A stretch of 64,000 nt of DNA from Ruegeria sp. Alg231-54 (GTDB lineage: Bacteria; Pseudomonadota; Alphaproteobacteria; Rhodobacterales; Rhodobacteraceae), in NCBI RefSeq assembly GCF_900143525.1, contig NZ_FREZ01000008.1, forward strand, positions 1 through 64,000, in the 5' to 3' direction. Below the pieces are notes generated by a model that was given only the letters and a program-made list of their open reading frames with translations, made no database searches and was not told the origin of the DNA. Of the stretch, positions 17,578-25,969 are shown piece by piece. Made by a program: the position numbers and the translations under genes. How positions within the stretch are numbered: position 1 is the stretch's first letter; each line of letters opens with the position of its first letter.

Positions 17578-19040
17578 CAGACCGGTGTTCCCGCGCTGAT
17601 GTAGGCGGTTTTAACGGTGGTATAGAATTCAGCCGCTGCTTTGCCTTGCTCGCGTGGTCCGTAAGAACTGTCGCCGCGCCCGCCAAAGGGCACGTGATAG
17701 TCGGTGCCCGCGGTCGGCAGGTTCACCGTTACGACACCGGTGCGCGCATTGCGGCGGAAGTGGGTCGCACGGGCAAGACTTTGCGTAACGATGCCTGATG
17801 TCAGGCCGAAATTTGTGTTGTTCACCACGCTCAGCGCTTCGTCATAGCTGCCGACCTTGATGACGCTGGTCAACGGCGCGAACATCTCTTCGCGGTTGAT
17901 CCGCATATCGTTGTTGGTATTCAGGAAAACGCCGGGGGACATGTAGAAGCCGTCATGCGGCATCTCAAGCCGCTGACCGCCACAGGCCAGTTCTGCGCCC
18001 TCAGATTTGCCCAGATCGACGTAGGCGAGGTTTTCGCCCAGCTGCTGGTCGCTGACGACCGGACCCATCTGAACGCCTTCTTCCAGGGCGTGGCCAACCT
18101 TCATCGCCTGAGCACCAGCCACAAGCTTTTCAACAAACGCATCATGCACACCGGCATGAACCACAAGCCGCGAGGACGCGGTACATTTCTGACCTGTTCC
18201 ACCAAAGGCTCCACCAAGTGCCAGCGTCACTGCCAGATCCAGATCGGCGTCGTCCATGACTGCCAGCGCGTTTTTCGATCCCATCTCCATCTGAACTTTG
18301 GTCAGGTTCTGGATCGCAGCGGCGGCGATGCCTTTGCCAACCGGGACGGAGCCGGTGAAGGAAATCGCATTGACCTTGGGGCTTTCAACCAAACGCTGAC
18401 CGATCGAGCGGCCCGACCCCATGACAAGGCTGAACAGACCCTTGGGGATGTCCTGCCGTTCGATGATCTCGGTCAGGGCCACGGCAGAAGCCGGCGTGAT
18501 GTTGGCGGGTTTCCAGACTACTGCGTTGCCATAGCACAGCGCCGGAGCAATCTTCCACGACGCGGTCGCGGTCGGGAAGTTCCACGGGCTGATGATGGCA
18601 ACCACGCCCACGGCCTCGCGGCGTACGTCAATTTCAACACCGGGGCGGACGCTGTCGGCGTTCTCACCGATCTGCCGCAGGCATTCGGCTGCGTAATAGG
18701 TAAAGAACTGACCGGCGCGGTAAACCTCGCCCTTGCCTTCGGCCAGCGGCTTGCCTTCCTCGCGGGCCAGCAGGGTGCCCAGCTCTTCGGCGCGCGACAT
18801 TAATTCGTTGCCGATGTTCATCAGAACCGCTTGCTTGCGTTCGGGACCGTAGGCTTCCCATTCTGCCTGTGCAACACGCGCCTGATCCAATGTGGCCTCA
18901 AGCTGATCCGCGCTGGCCTGTGCGAACATGCCAACCAGATCGCTCAGATCCGAAGGGTTGCGGTTTTCAATTTCGGTCTCGCCCGCCAGCCATTCGCCAG
19001 CAATCAGGTTCAGTTTTGTCACGATGCGCCCCAGAGTCAT
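17577..19040 (-). CDS. NAD(P)-dependent aldehyde dehydrogenase (ALDH superfamily)
   Basis: This 487-residue enzyme has the ALDH signature sites: the cofactor loop ISPWNFPTATASWKIAPAL, the general-base Glu in VQMEMGSKNALAV, and the catalytic Cys in GGTGQKCTASSRLVV. It resembles 2-oxoglutarate-semialdehyde and related semialdehyde dehydrogenases, but the substrate is not fixed by sequence. It heads a minus-strand operon of five genes and faces a LysR regulator gene across 85 bp. ATG at 19040 lacks a ribosome site; GTG at 19022 (giving MTKLNLIAGEW) is preceded by GGGGCG and may be the true start. Its context suggests oxidation of an aldehyde released during amine or betaine breakdown. Confidence 0.85.
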   Translation of the reverse strand: MTLGRIVTKLNLIAGEWLAGETEIENRNPSDLSDLVGMFAQASADQLEATLDQARVAQAEWEAYGPERKQAVLMNIGNELMSRAEELGTLLAREEGKPLAEGKGEVYRAGQFFTYYAAECLRQIGENADSVRPGVEIDVRREAVGVVAIISPWNFPTATASWKIAPALCYGNAVVWKPANITPASAVALTEIIERQDIPKGLFSLVMGSGRSIGQRLVESPKVNAISFTGSVPVGKGIAAAAIQNLTKVQMEMGSKNALAVMDDADLDLAVTLALGGAFGGTGQKCTASSRLVVHAGVHDAFVEKLVAGAQAMKVGHALEEGVQMGPVVSDQQLGENLAYVDLGKSEGAELACGGQRLEMPHDGFYMSPGVFLNTNNDMRINREEMFAPLTSVIKVGSYDEALSVVNNTNFGLTSGIVTQSLARATHFRRNARTGVVTVNLPTAGTDYHVPFGGRGDSSYGPREQGKAAAEFYTTVKTAYISAGTPV

Positions 19041-19083
19041 GAAAATTGGTCTGGCGCAGAATGGCTTTTTGAGTAGATATCAG

Positions 19084-19111
19084 TCAAACTCAAATAAATT
19101 GAGCAAACTTC
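19084..19111. promoter_or_regulatory. Candidate LysR-type operator
   Basis: Between the divergent ALDH and lysR genes is an AT-rich inverted repeat, CTCAA (19089-19093) and TTGAG (19099-19103), flanked by repeated CAAACT. The size and T-N11-A character fit a LysR-type binding site controlling both directions. Binding is inferred. Confidence 0.45.
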
Positions 19112-19125
19112 AAAAAAGGTGAAGC

Positions 19126-19998
19126 TTGGCGATCAAGATCGAGACCTTAAGGTGTTTTTGCACCGTCGCTCAAACTGGCAACCTGATCGAGGCGGCCGAC
19201 CGATTGGGCCGAACCCAGTCGGCGGTCTCGATGACCCTCAAGCAGTTTGAGGATCATCTGGGCAAAAAGCTCTTTGAAGGAGAGCGCAAAAACCAGCTGT
19301 CCCCGTTGGGGTTACAGGTTTTCGAAGTGGCATTGAAACAAGTCCGCCAATTCGATCAGGCCGTCTTGGATATCATGGCCGCAGCAAAAGCAGAGCACGG
19401 GTTGCTGCGCATCGCGTCCGTACCATCGGTTGCGGCGCTGATTTTTCCTAAGGTTCTGGCCTATGTCACAGAACGCTTTCCCGGAGTAAAAGTCGAATTG
19501 CGCGACACAGATACTCAGCAGGTATTGGACGCACTGGTTGAGGGTAAAGCGGATATTGGCATCGCCTCAGGTCAGCACGCGCTGAACGGAGTTCGGTCGC
19601 TTCCGTTGTTCGAAGACAGGTTTGGGCTGGTATGCGCCTCTGATCACCGTTTGATACGACAGCCAAATACGCCAACAATTGACGAAGTCCTGACACTTCC
19701 GTTTATACGAAACGCGCTGTGCGATCTGATTCAATCGCCCAAGTTCCGGGCATCCGAAGCGCAGGCGGATGTTACTGTTCACAACACCCATTCCCTTATC
19801 ACAATGGTCAAGACCGGGGATTGGGTAACGGTGTTGCCGCAATCGGTCGCCAGTTTCATGCCCGAGGCGACGGCGTTTCGCGAAATTGCAGATTTGCCCG
19901 ATCAGCGCCAGGTCTGCCTCTATGTCAGTGAACATGCGCGGTTCAAGCATCTGACCGAAGAGGCGGTCGCTTACATTCTGGAACTGGGCGCTGCCTGA
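19126..19998 (+). CDS. LysR-family transcriptional regulator
   Basis: This 290-residue protein has an N-terminal winged helix-turn-helix (TGNLIEAADRLGRTQSAVSMTLKQFE, about residues 17-42). The usual LysR co-inducer domain follows (LLRIASVPSVAALIFPKVLAYV onward). The start is TTG at 19126, preceded at a good distance by AAAAGGTGAAG; no ATG is available in the first residues. It diverges from the ALDH-M19-unknown-DUF3726-Ldh2 operon and is the obvious candidate regulator of it, probably sensing the pathway substrate. It also lies 257 bp upstream of the betaine-type transporter, which it might control as well. Confidence 0.85.
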   Translation: MAIKIETLRCFCTVAQTGNLIEAADRLGRTQSAVSMTLKQFEDHLGKKLFEGERKNQLSPLGLQVFEVALKQVRQFDQAVLDIMAAAKAEHGLLRIASVPSVAALIFPKVLAYVTERFPGVKVELRDTDTQQVLDALVEGKADIGIASGQHALNGVRSLPLFEDRFGLVCASDHRLIRQPNTPTIDEVLTLPFIRNALCDLIQSPKFRASEAQADVTVHNTHSLITMVKTGDWVTVLPQSVASFMPEATAFREIADLPDQRQVCLYVSEHARFKHLTEEAVAYILELGAA

Positions 19999-20254
19999 TG
20001 GCAGAGTACGAGTTCACGGCCAATATTCGACAATGCCGAAACATTACTATGATAATATCGAATTTGAGTGCTTCTTGGACGTAACGCTTGATGGGTGACG
20101 CGTCACCATGTTTCAATTTTTCTTGCCGGGTCGGCGCATCGTGCGGCTGACCCAAAAATGGGAAAGCATCGGCTTTCCGACTTTGTTTGCAAGGTGCACC
20201 ACGGCCCTCGGGCATAGAAAAACAGCGCCGCAGACGCCCAACATGGAGACACAA

Positions 20255-21205
20255 ATGAAAAAACTAGCCACGTTACTGGGAGGCGTATCCGCTGTGGTCG
20301 CTGGACCCGCCCTTGCTGCTGATATCGTGATAGGCGTGCCGAACTGGCCTTCGGTAAATGCGACGGCACATATTTTGAAGGTCGCGATCGAACAGAACCT
20401 CGGCCTTGAGGTTGAGCTTCAGAATGGCACCAACCCGATTGTGTTCGAGGCGATGGACTCTGGCGCCATGCATGTACACCCCGAAGTTTGGATGCCCAAC
20501 CAGCAAAACCTGCATGATACCTACGTAAAAGATAAGGGCACGGTTACGTTCAACGCGAATGGCGTTGAAGCCTTTCAGGGTATGTGCGTCGACAAGGCAA
20601 CCGCCGAAGCACATGGCATTACGTCCATTGAAGATCTGACAAACCCCGACAATGCTGCGCTGTTTGACAGCAACGGAGACGGGCAGGGTGAGCTTTGGAT
20701 CGGTGCGCCAGGATGGGCGTCGACCAATGTCGAAAAAATTCGGGCCAAATCGTATGGTTATGACCAGGTTTTTGAACTGACAGAAATCGATGAGACAGTG
20801 GCTTACGCGAATCTCGACAATGCAATCAAGGCAGGCGAGCCGTGGGTTGGGTTCTGCTACACGCCGCACTACGTGTTCGCCCTGCATGACATGCAGATCT
20901 TGGAAGAACCGGCATATGACGCGGCCAAGTGGAACGTGCTGCAGCCCACAGACGACCCGGATTGGCTGGAAAAATCCGAGGCCGGTGTTGCCTGGGATCT
21001 TGCCTACCTGCATTTGCACTTCGCAAAGTCGCTTGAGGAAGAATACCCGGAAGTGGCGACCATGCTGTCCAACATGAAACTGGATACGGACACGGTTTCG
21101 GCGATGACCTTTGCGTTGGTGATCGAAGGCCAAGAGCCTTTGGCTTATGCCGAGGAGTGGGTCGGTGCGAACGAAGATGCCGTTCTGGGTTGGATGTCAA
21201 ATTGA
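20255..21205 (+). CDS. proX: Glycine-betaine-type ABC transporter substrate-binding protein (ProX/OpuAC family)
   Basis: This 316-residue periplasmic protein begins with a signal peptide (MKKLATLLGGVSAVVAGPALA, cut after residue 21). It then follows the OpuAC fold, with VIGVPNWPSVNATAHILKV, HPEVWMPNQQN and IGAPGWASTNVEKI contributing Trp/Tyr residues typical of the quaternary-amine aromatic cage. The ATG at 20255 is chosen because GGAG stands 6 bases before it and it directly opens the signal peptide; the frame extends upstream without coding features. It is the first gene of a proXVW transporter operon. The ligand could be glycine betaine, choline, a proline betaine or another quaternary amine. 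Confidence 0.88.
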   Translation: MKKLATLLGGVSAVVAGPALAADIVIGVPNWPSVNATAHILKVAIEQNLGLEVELQNGTNPIVFEAMDSGAMHVHPEVWMPNQQNLHDTYVKDKGTVTFNANGVEAFQGMCVDKATAEAHGITSIEDLTNPDNAALFDSNGDGQGELWIGAPGWASTNVEKIRAKSYGYDQVFELTEIDETVAYANLDNAIKAGEPWVGFCYTPHYVFALHDMQILEEPAYDAAKWNVLQPTDDPDWLEKSEAGVAWDLAYLHLHFAKSLEEEYPEVATMLSNMKLDTDTVSAMTFALVIEGQEPLAYAEEWVGANEDAVLGWMSN

Positions 21206-21283
21206 TTGACGCCCACCGGAATTGAAACTCTGGCAGGCCGTCGGGACAGCCCCGGCGGCCTGTTTTGCACTAAAGGGACAAAA

Positions 21284-22321
21284 ATGACCGAAACAGTCGT
21301 TAAACTGACGGATGTCTGGAAAATCTTTGGCGCAAAAGCCGAAGAAGCCATGGAAGCCGTCCGGAATGAAGGAATCGGAAAGCCTGAAGTTCTGGAAAGA
21401 TTCAATTGTGTCGTTGGCGTGCAAGGCGCGTCCTTCGAAGTGCCAAGGGGCGAGATTTTCTGCATCATGGGCCTGTCAGGCTCTGGCAAATCTACGTTGG
21501 TACGTCACGTTAATCGCCTGATCGAACCGACCGCTGGAAAAATCGAAATTCTGGGGCAGGATGTCTCCAAGATTTCCGAGGCCGAGCTGCGTCGCATTCG
21601 AGCCATGCAAATCGGGATGGTGTTTCAGCACATGGCACTGATGCCACACCGATCGGTTCGCGATAATGTCGCCTACCCGCTGGAAATCCGCAAAGTGTCC
21701 AAGTCGAAACGCTGGGCTGTCTCGGATCACGCATTAGGGCTGGTAGACCTGACAGGCTACGAGGATCGCCTGCCCAAGGAATTGTCGGGTGGGATGCAGC
21801 AACGTGTGGGGATCGCCCGTGCGCTGGCCTCGGACCCCGAGATTCTGCTGATGGATGAGCCGTTTTCAGCCCTTGATCCGCTGATCCGCCTGCAATTGCA
21901 GGACCAGTTCAAGGCACTGGTGGCACAATTGAAAAAGACGACACTGTTCATCACGCACGATCTGGACGAGGCCATTCGCATAGGTCACCGCATCGCGATT
22001 ATGAAAGACGGTGTCATTGTGCAGATCGGTACGCCGGAAGATATCGTCATGAACCCTGCAGACGACTATGTGCGAGAGTTTGTGCAGGGCATTTCCAAGC
22101 TGAAACTGGTCAAGGCGCATTCAATCATGGAGCCGATCGAAAGTTACTCTGGCCCGACCGATGGCGCGCCGCGCGCGGATGAAGGGGCTGATCTGGATCA
22201 GTTGATTGACCTTGCCGTCAATACGGACTTGCCTGTCATCATCACCGATGCTGGCGCTGATGTAGGCGTGGTCACAAAACCGCGGTTGCTGCGCGGAATT
22301 CAGGGGGGCAAAAATGACTGA
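21284..22321 (+). CDS. proV: Quaternary-amine ABC transporter ATPase (ProV-like)
   Basis: This 345-residue nucleotide-binding subunit has Walker A GLSGSGKSTLVRHVNRLIEP, the Q-loop MVFQHMALMPHRSV, the ABC signature LSGGMQQRVGIARAL, Walker B ILLMDEPFSALDP, and the switch His in FITHDLDEA. The N-terminal extension before the Walker A (KIFGAKAEEAMEAVR) is characteristic of ProV/OpuAA rather than other ABC ATPases. The C-terminal part after about residue 255 corresponds to the regulatory region, here short and without clear CBS domains. ATG at 21284 follows AAAGGGAC. Its stop overlaps the permease start (22314), so the two are translationally coupled. Confidence 0.92.
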   Translation: MTETVVKLTDVWKIFGAKAEEAMEAVRNEGIGKPEVLERFNCVVGVQGASFEVPRGEIFCIMGLSGSGKSTLVRHVNRLIEPTAGKIEILGQDVSKISEAELRRIRAMQIGMVFQHMALMPHRSVRDNVAYPLEIRKVSKSKRWAVSDHALGLVDLTGYEDRLPKELSGGMQQRVGIARALASDPEILLMDEPFSALDPLIRLQLQDQFKALVAQLKKTTLFITHDLDEAIRIGHRIAIMKDGVIVQIGTPEDIVMNPADDYVREFVQGISKLKLVKAHSIMEPIESYSGPTDGAPRADEGADLDQLIDLAVNTDLPVIITDAGADVGVVTKPRLLRGIQGGKND

Positions 22322-23903
22322 TGCAACCACGGAAGTAAAAGTCACGGCCGCCTCGGATATCGAAGTCGACCGCGAGGCGCTGGACCGCTCGATCCACGAA
22401 TTTACCGGGCCAAACGGCGACTACTACGTCAACGCGTTTCACAAAATCCATGACGCGACCAGCGGTATTCCCAATACCTTCAACATCTGGGCGGCTGTTT
22501 TGGGACCATTCTGGTCTGCGTCCCGCGCGATCTGGGGGATGTTCTGGACCTTCCTGATCCTGGAAATCATCGCCTGGGTTCAGATCGGCCGCGGTGCCTG
22601 GGGCAACCCCGGCGCTGATCTGGCCGAACGGGCTGAACGTCAGCAGACCCGCGCGAACGAGCTATTGGAACGTGCGACTGCGGCCACCGAAAAGGCGGAC
22701 ATCGACCGGTTCAACAAGTTGGCAGCGAATATCCAGAAGGCCGCAGATGCCAGTTTTGAGAAAGCGGCGTCGGCCCAGTCTGAGGCGTTTGGCATCATGG
22801 TTACAGGCCTGTTGATGTTGTTGGTTTTCAAGCTTGCGCAAGGTTTTTATGCGGACCGTGTGTACGAAAAGCAGTACTCGAATTGGCGGACAGATCCTGC
22901 CAGCACCGAAAGCGGCCGCTCGACCCGCAACACTGTTCTGGGTGCTGTTTTGGTGGCCGCAATTGGCCCACTGATCGTGTACAAATTCACCGTAAACGCC
23001 TCACTCCCATTGTTGGATGCATTCCCCGAGCAGGAAGTCTCCGCGATGATATTGGGCGATGGCAACGGAACGTTGTTCTCAAACCTGGCAAGCTGGATGG
23101 AGGCGCAAATAGATGCAGCCGCCGCTGCCGGCGGGGATGTATTCGACGGCATCGTGGCGGGTGTGCGATCTGTTCTGGATGCGTTGACGGTGGCATTGAT
23201 CGGTTCCCCGTGGCCGGTTGTGATGTTGGTGATCTGTGTGACCGCGTGGCGCGCGGCAGGGCCAAGGGTGGCAATCTTCACCGCGTCTTCGTTGGCCTAT
23301 ATCGCGCTTCTGGGGTATTGGGATGTGGCGATGGAAACCGTGGCCTTGGTGGGCGCGGCGGTGCTGTTATGCGTGGTTTTTGGCATACCGCTGGGCATCT
23401 GGTTCGGCAAATCCAAGCGCGCCTACCGGGCGGCCGAGCCGGTGTTGGACCTGATGCAGACATTGCCGGCGTTTGTCTACTTGATCCCAATCATCGCCTT
23501 CTTTGGCACCGGTAACCCGCCGGGCATTCTGGCGACGATCATCTTTGGCATGCCGCCGGTCATTCGTCTGACCGCGCTGGGGATGCGCGGGGTTCCGGAA
23601 AGCATCAAAGAGGCTGCCGTGGCCTTTGGCGCATCGAAATGGCAGTTGCTCAAGGATGTTGAGATCCCGCTTGCTCTGCCATCGATCATGACCGGCGTGA
23701 ACCAGACCATCCTGATGTGCTTGTCGATGGTGGTGATCATCTCGCTGATCGGCGGTGGAGGTCTGGGCAAGGAAATCCTTGAGGCGCTGCAATACGCTGC
23801 CAAAGGTCCGGGTCTGCTGGGTGGGTTCGCCATCCTGTTCCTGGCCATGGTCATGGACCGTATCGTTCAAGGTGCCTTCCGCCGAGAAGACGAAAAACTC
23901 TGA
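22314..23903 (+). CDS. proW: Quaternary-amine ABC transporter permease (ProW-like) with long N-terminal extension
   Basis: This 529-residue inner-membrane permease is much longer than ordinary ProW or OpuAB proteins (about 280-350). The C-terminal 250 residues hold the transport domain, with the EAA-type loop MRGVPESIKEAAVAFGASKWQLLKDVEIPLALPS that contacts ProV. The first 160 or so residues add membrane segments separated by a polar, Ala/Glu/Lys-rich helix (ERAERQQTRANELLERATAA onward) that looks like a coiled coil. The protein is collinear and intact, so the extension is real, possibly a sensory or regulatory part. It is followed by a strong terminator (23908-23940). Confidence 0.88.
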   Translation: MTDATTEVKVTAASDIEVDREALDRSIHEFTGPNGDYYVNAFHKIHDATSGIPNTFNIWAAVLGPFWSASRAIWGMFWTFLILEIIAWVQIGRGAWGNPGADLAERAERQQTRANELLERATAATEKADIDRFNKLAANIQKAADASFEKAASAQSEAFGIMVTGLLMLLVFKLAQGFYADRVYEKQYSNWRTDPASTESGRSTRNTVLGAVLVAAIGPLIVYKFTVNASLPLLDAFPEQEVSAMILGDGNGTLFSNLASWMEAQIDAAAAAGGDVFDGIVAGVRSVLDALTVALIGSPWPVVMLVICVTAWRAAGPRVAIFTASSLAYIALLGYWDVAMETVALVGAAVLLCVVFGIPLGIWFGKSKRAYRAAEPVLDLMQTLPAFVYLIPIIAFFGTGNPPGILATIIFGMPPVIRLTALGMRGVPESIKEAAVAFGASKWQLLKDVEIPLALPSIMTGVNQTILMCLSMVVIISLIGGGGLGKEILEALQYAAKGPGLLGGFAILFLAMVMDRIVQGAFRREDEKL

Positions 23904-23907
23904 ACGC

Positions 23908-23940
23908 AAACGCCCCCGGATCACATCGGGGGCGTTTTTC
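23908..23940 (+). terminator. Rho-independent terminator after proXVW
   Basis: An 11-bp perfect stem (AAACGCCCCCG at 23908-23918 with CGGGGGCGTTT at 23927-23937) and an 8-base loop are followed by a short T run. It lies between proW and the first ureohydrolase gene, which begins only 18 bp later, so the next gene either has its own promoter or is expressed by partial read-through. Confidence 0.85.
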
Positions 23941-23957
23941 TTTGACCGGAGACGCAG

Positions 23958-24932
23958 ATGACCGACCGTTACGAACAGTCTATGATGGATAATCTATATT
24001 GGTGGGGGATACCGACCTTATTTCGGTGCCCCAATCAGGGTCCCGAAGGGCAGGACATCGCTTTGGTCGGCGTACCGCATTCGGCGGGCAACGGCACAAC
24101 CGAGCGGGATCAGCATTTGGGCCCGCGTGCTTTGCGGCATGTCTCGGCCGTACAGCGGCGGGTACATTCGGTGTTTGAAATTGATCCGTGGAATTGTGCG
24201 AAGATTGCAGATGTAGGCGACGTGCCATTTCCGCGGGCAAACGATAACGAAGACTGCATCGAACGGATTACGGCTTTTTACAAAGACATCGATGCAGCCG
24301 GTGCTCGCCCGGTGTCGATTGGCGGCGACCACTCCATCACTGGCGGGATCGTGCAAGCGCTGGGTCGCGGTAAACTGGCGGGTGGAGAGCCTGTCAGCTT
24401 TCTGCATCTGGACGCGCACACGGACGTGTTCACCAAGGTCGATCATTTCCTAGGGGCCGAGAAGTCGGCGGCTCATTGGGGCGCGTATCTGGCGGATCAG
24501 GGGCAGGTCGACCCCACGCGATCCATGCAAATCGGACTTAGGGGCCATCCGCGAAGCTTGGACTGGCTGCAGCCGTCCTACGACTATGGCTACAACATCG
24601 TCACCATGCGTGAATTTCGCCAGCGCAGGCTGGAAGACGTCGTGGCTCAGACCAAAGAAGTTCTGGGGGACCGCCCGGTCTATATCACGTTCGATCTGGA
24701 TTGCCTTGATCCCACTGTCGCGCCTGCCGTGTCCAATCTGGAACCGGGCGAGAAGGGTTTCGATATTGACGAGGCTATCGGCATTCTGCGTGCCGCGCGC
24801 GGGTTGAACATTGTGGGCGGAGACGTCGTCTGCATGATGCCAACCAAGGACAGCCCGAACAACATCACCGCGCTAACGGCAGCTGCGGTGATGTTCGAAA
24901 TGATCTCGATGATCGCCGAAAACGCCAGCTAG
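23958..24932 (+). CDS. Ureohydrolase (arginase/agmatinase superfamily), substrate unknown
   Basis: This 324-residue cytoplasmic enzyme has the binuclear manganese site of the superfamily: SIGGDHSI (about 120-127), HLDAHTDVF (about 150-158) and FDLDCLDPTVAP (about 240-251). Members release urea from guanidino compounds. In place of the HGTPF-type segment seen in ordinary agmatinases, this protein has AHWGAYLADQG, so its substrate pocket probably differs. It begins 18 bp after the terminator of a betaine-type transporter and meets a second, different ureohydrolase tail to tail (4-bp overlap). The pairing suggests a guanidino substrate brought in or produced beside the quaternary-amine pathway. 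Annotation as agmatinase would be only a family name. Confidence 0.82.
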   Translation: MTDRYEQSMMDNLYWWGIPTLFRCPNQGPEGQDIALVGVPHSAGNGTTERDQHLGPRALRHVSAVQRRVHSVFEIDPWNCAKIADVGDVPFPRANDNEDCIERITAFYKDIDAAGARPVSIGGDHSITGGIVQALGRGKLAGGEPVSFLHLDAHTDVFTKVDHFLGAEKSAAHWGAYLADQGQVDPTRSMQIGLRGHPRSLDWLQPSYDYGYNIVTMREFRQRRLEDVVAQTKEVLGDRPVYITFDLDCLDPTVAPAVSNLEPGEKGFDIDEAIGILRAARGLNIVGGDVVCMMPTKDSPNNITALTAAAVMFEMISMIAENAS

Positions 24933-25897
24933 CGCCGTGCGTCCACAGCCTGCGCCAAAACGCAGAGCAGTTCGAACATCAGCGAAATGCCCAGCCACGC
25001 GGTGCCTCCGTTCGGATCGAATGGGGGCGATACTTCGACCAGATCAGCGCCAATCAGGTTCACACCAGACATCCGGCGGATGACCTGCTGCGCCTGAAAA
25101 CTGTTTGGTCCGCCGATCTCGGGCGTTCCGGTGCCAGGGGCGTAGGTTGGGTCAACAAAATCAATGTCATAGGTGCAATACGTTGGTGCTTGCCCAACGA
25201 TGCCGCGCACCTCGGCCATGACGTCGTCGATGCCCCGATCAAACAGTTCCTCGATACGGATGATGCGAATACCCTGTGCCTCGCCCCATTCGATGTCTTC
25301 GGTGTTGTACGCAGTGCCCCGGATGCCAACCTGAACAAAGCGTTTGGGGTCGACCAGCCCTTCTTCTACCGCGCGCCGAAACGGAGTGCCGTGGGTGAAC
25401 TTATGGCCGCCAAAATAGCTGTCGAACAGGTCCGTGTGACTGTCGAACTGGATCAGGCCGACGGGGCCTGCGGCTGCAAGCGCGCGCAAAACGGGCAGGG
25501 TGGTCAGGTGGTCCCCGCCAGCGGTGAGCGGAACAATGCCTTTTGCCTGTAGGGTTGAGTAGAAATCCGTAACCCGGTTCAGAGTATCTTCGATATCAAC
25601 CGGATTGGGCGCTACGTCGCCAAGATCGGCGCAATTGACCATTGAGAACGGCGCGACGCCTGTGACCGGGTTCATCGCGCGGATCATCGTGGAATAGTCC
25701 CGCAATTGTCGCGGGCCATGCCGCGCACCGGGACGATTGGTGGTTCCGCCATCCCACGGGATGCCGACCAGACCCAATTCAACTTCGGATATGCGTTCGT
25801 GTTCTAAGCCCAAACTGGGCAGACGCATGAACGAAGGGATGCCGGCAAATCGGGCTAGCTCCATCGCCGATATCGGCTGAAAAAATGAATCGGTCAT
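24929..25897 (-). CDS. Agmatinase-like ureohydrolase
   Basis: This 322-residue enzyme is a more standard agmatinase/guanidinobutyrase-type protein. It has PWDGGTTNRPGARHGPRQLR, AGGDHLTTLP (about 126-135), FDSHTDLFDSYFGG (about 151-164), the THGTPFRRAVEEG motif and YDIDFVDPTYAPGTGTPEIGG. It cleaves the guanidino group of a substrate such as agmatine, 4-guanidinobutyrate or 3-guanidinopropionate, giving urea and an amine. It is convergent with the other ureohydrolase and lies 72 bp downstream of the MttB-family gene on the same strand, so the two may be co-transcribed. Which guanidino acid it uses cannot be read from the sequence. Confidence 0.85.
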   Translation of the reverse strand: MTDSFFQPISAMELARFAGIPSFMRLPSLGLEHERISEVELGLVGIPWDGGTTNRPGARHGPRQLRDYSTMIRAMNPVTGVAPFSMVNCADLGDVAPNPVDIEDTLNRVTDFYSTLQAKGIVPLTAGGDHLTTLPVLRALAAAGPVGLIQFDSHTDLFDSYFGGHKFTHGTPFRRAVEEGLVDPKRFVQVGIRGTAYNTEDIEWGEAQGIRIIRIEELFDRGIDDVMAEVRGIVGQAPTYCTYDIDFVDPTYAPGTGTPEIGGPNSFQAQQVIRRMSGVNLIGADLVEVSPPFDPNGGTAWLGISLMFELLCVLAQAVDARR

Positions 25898-25969
25898 GAC
25901 CGGTATCCTTTGGTAATTTCCCGGCTGACCCTAGCGGGTCAATGCAGTGCTGGGAATGCTCAGTAGACT

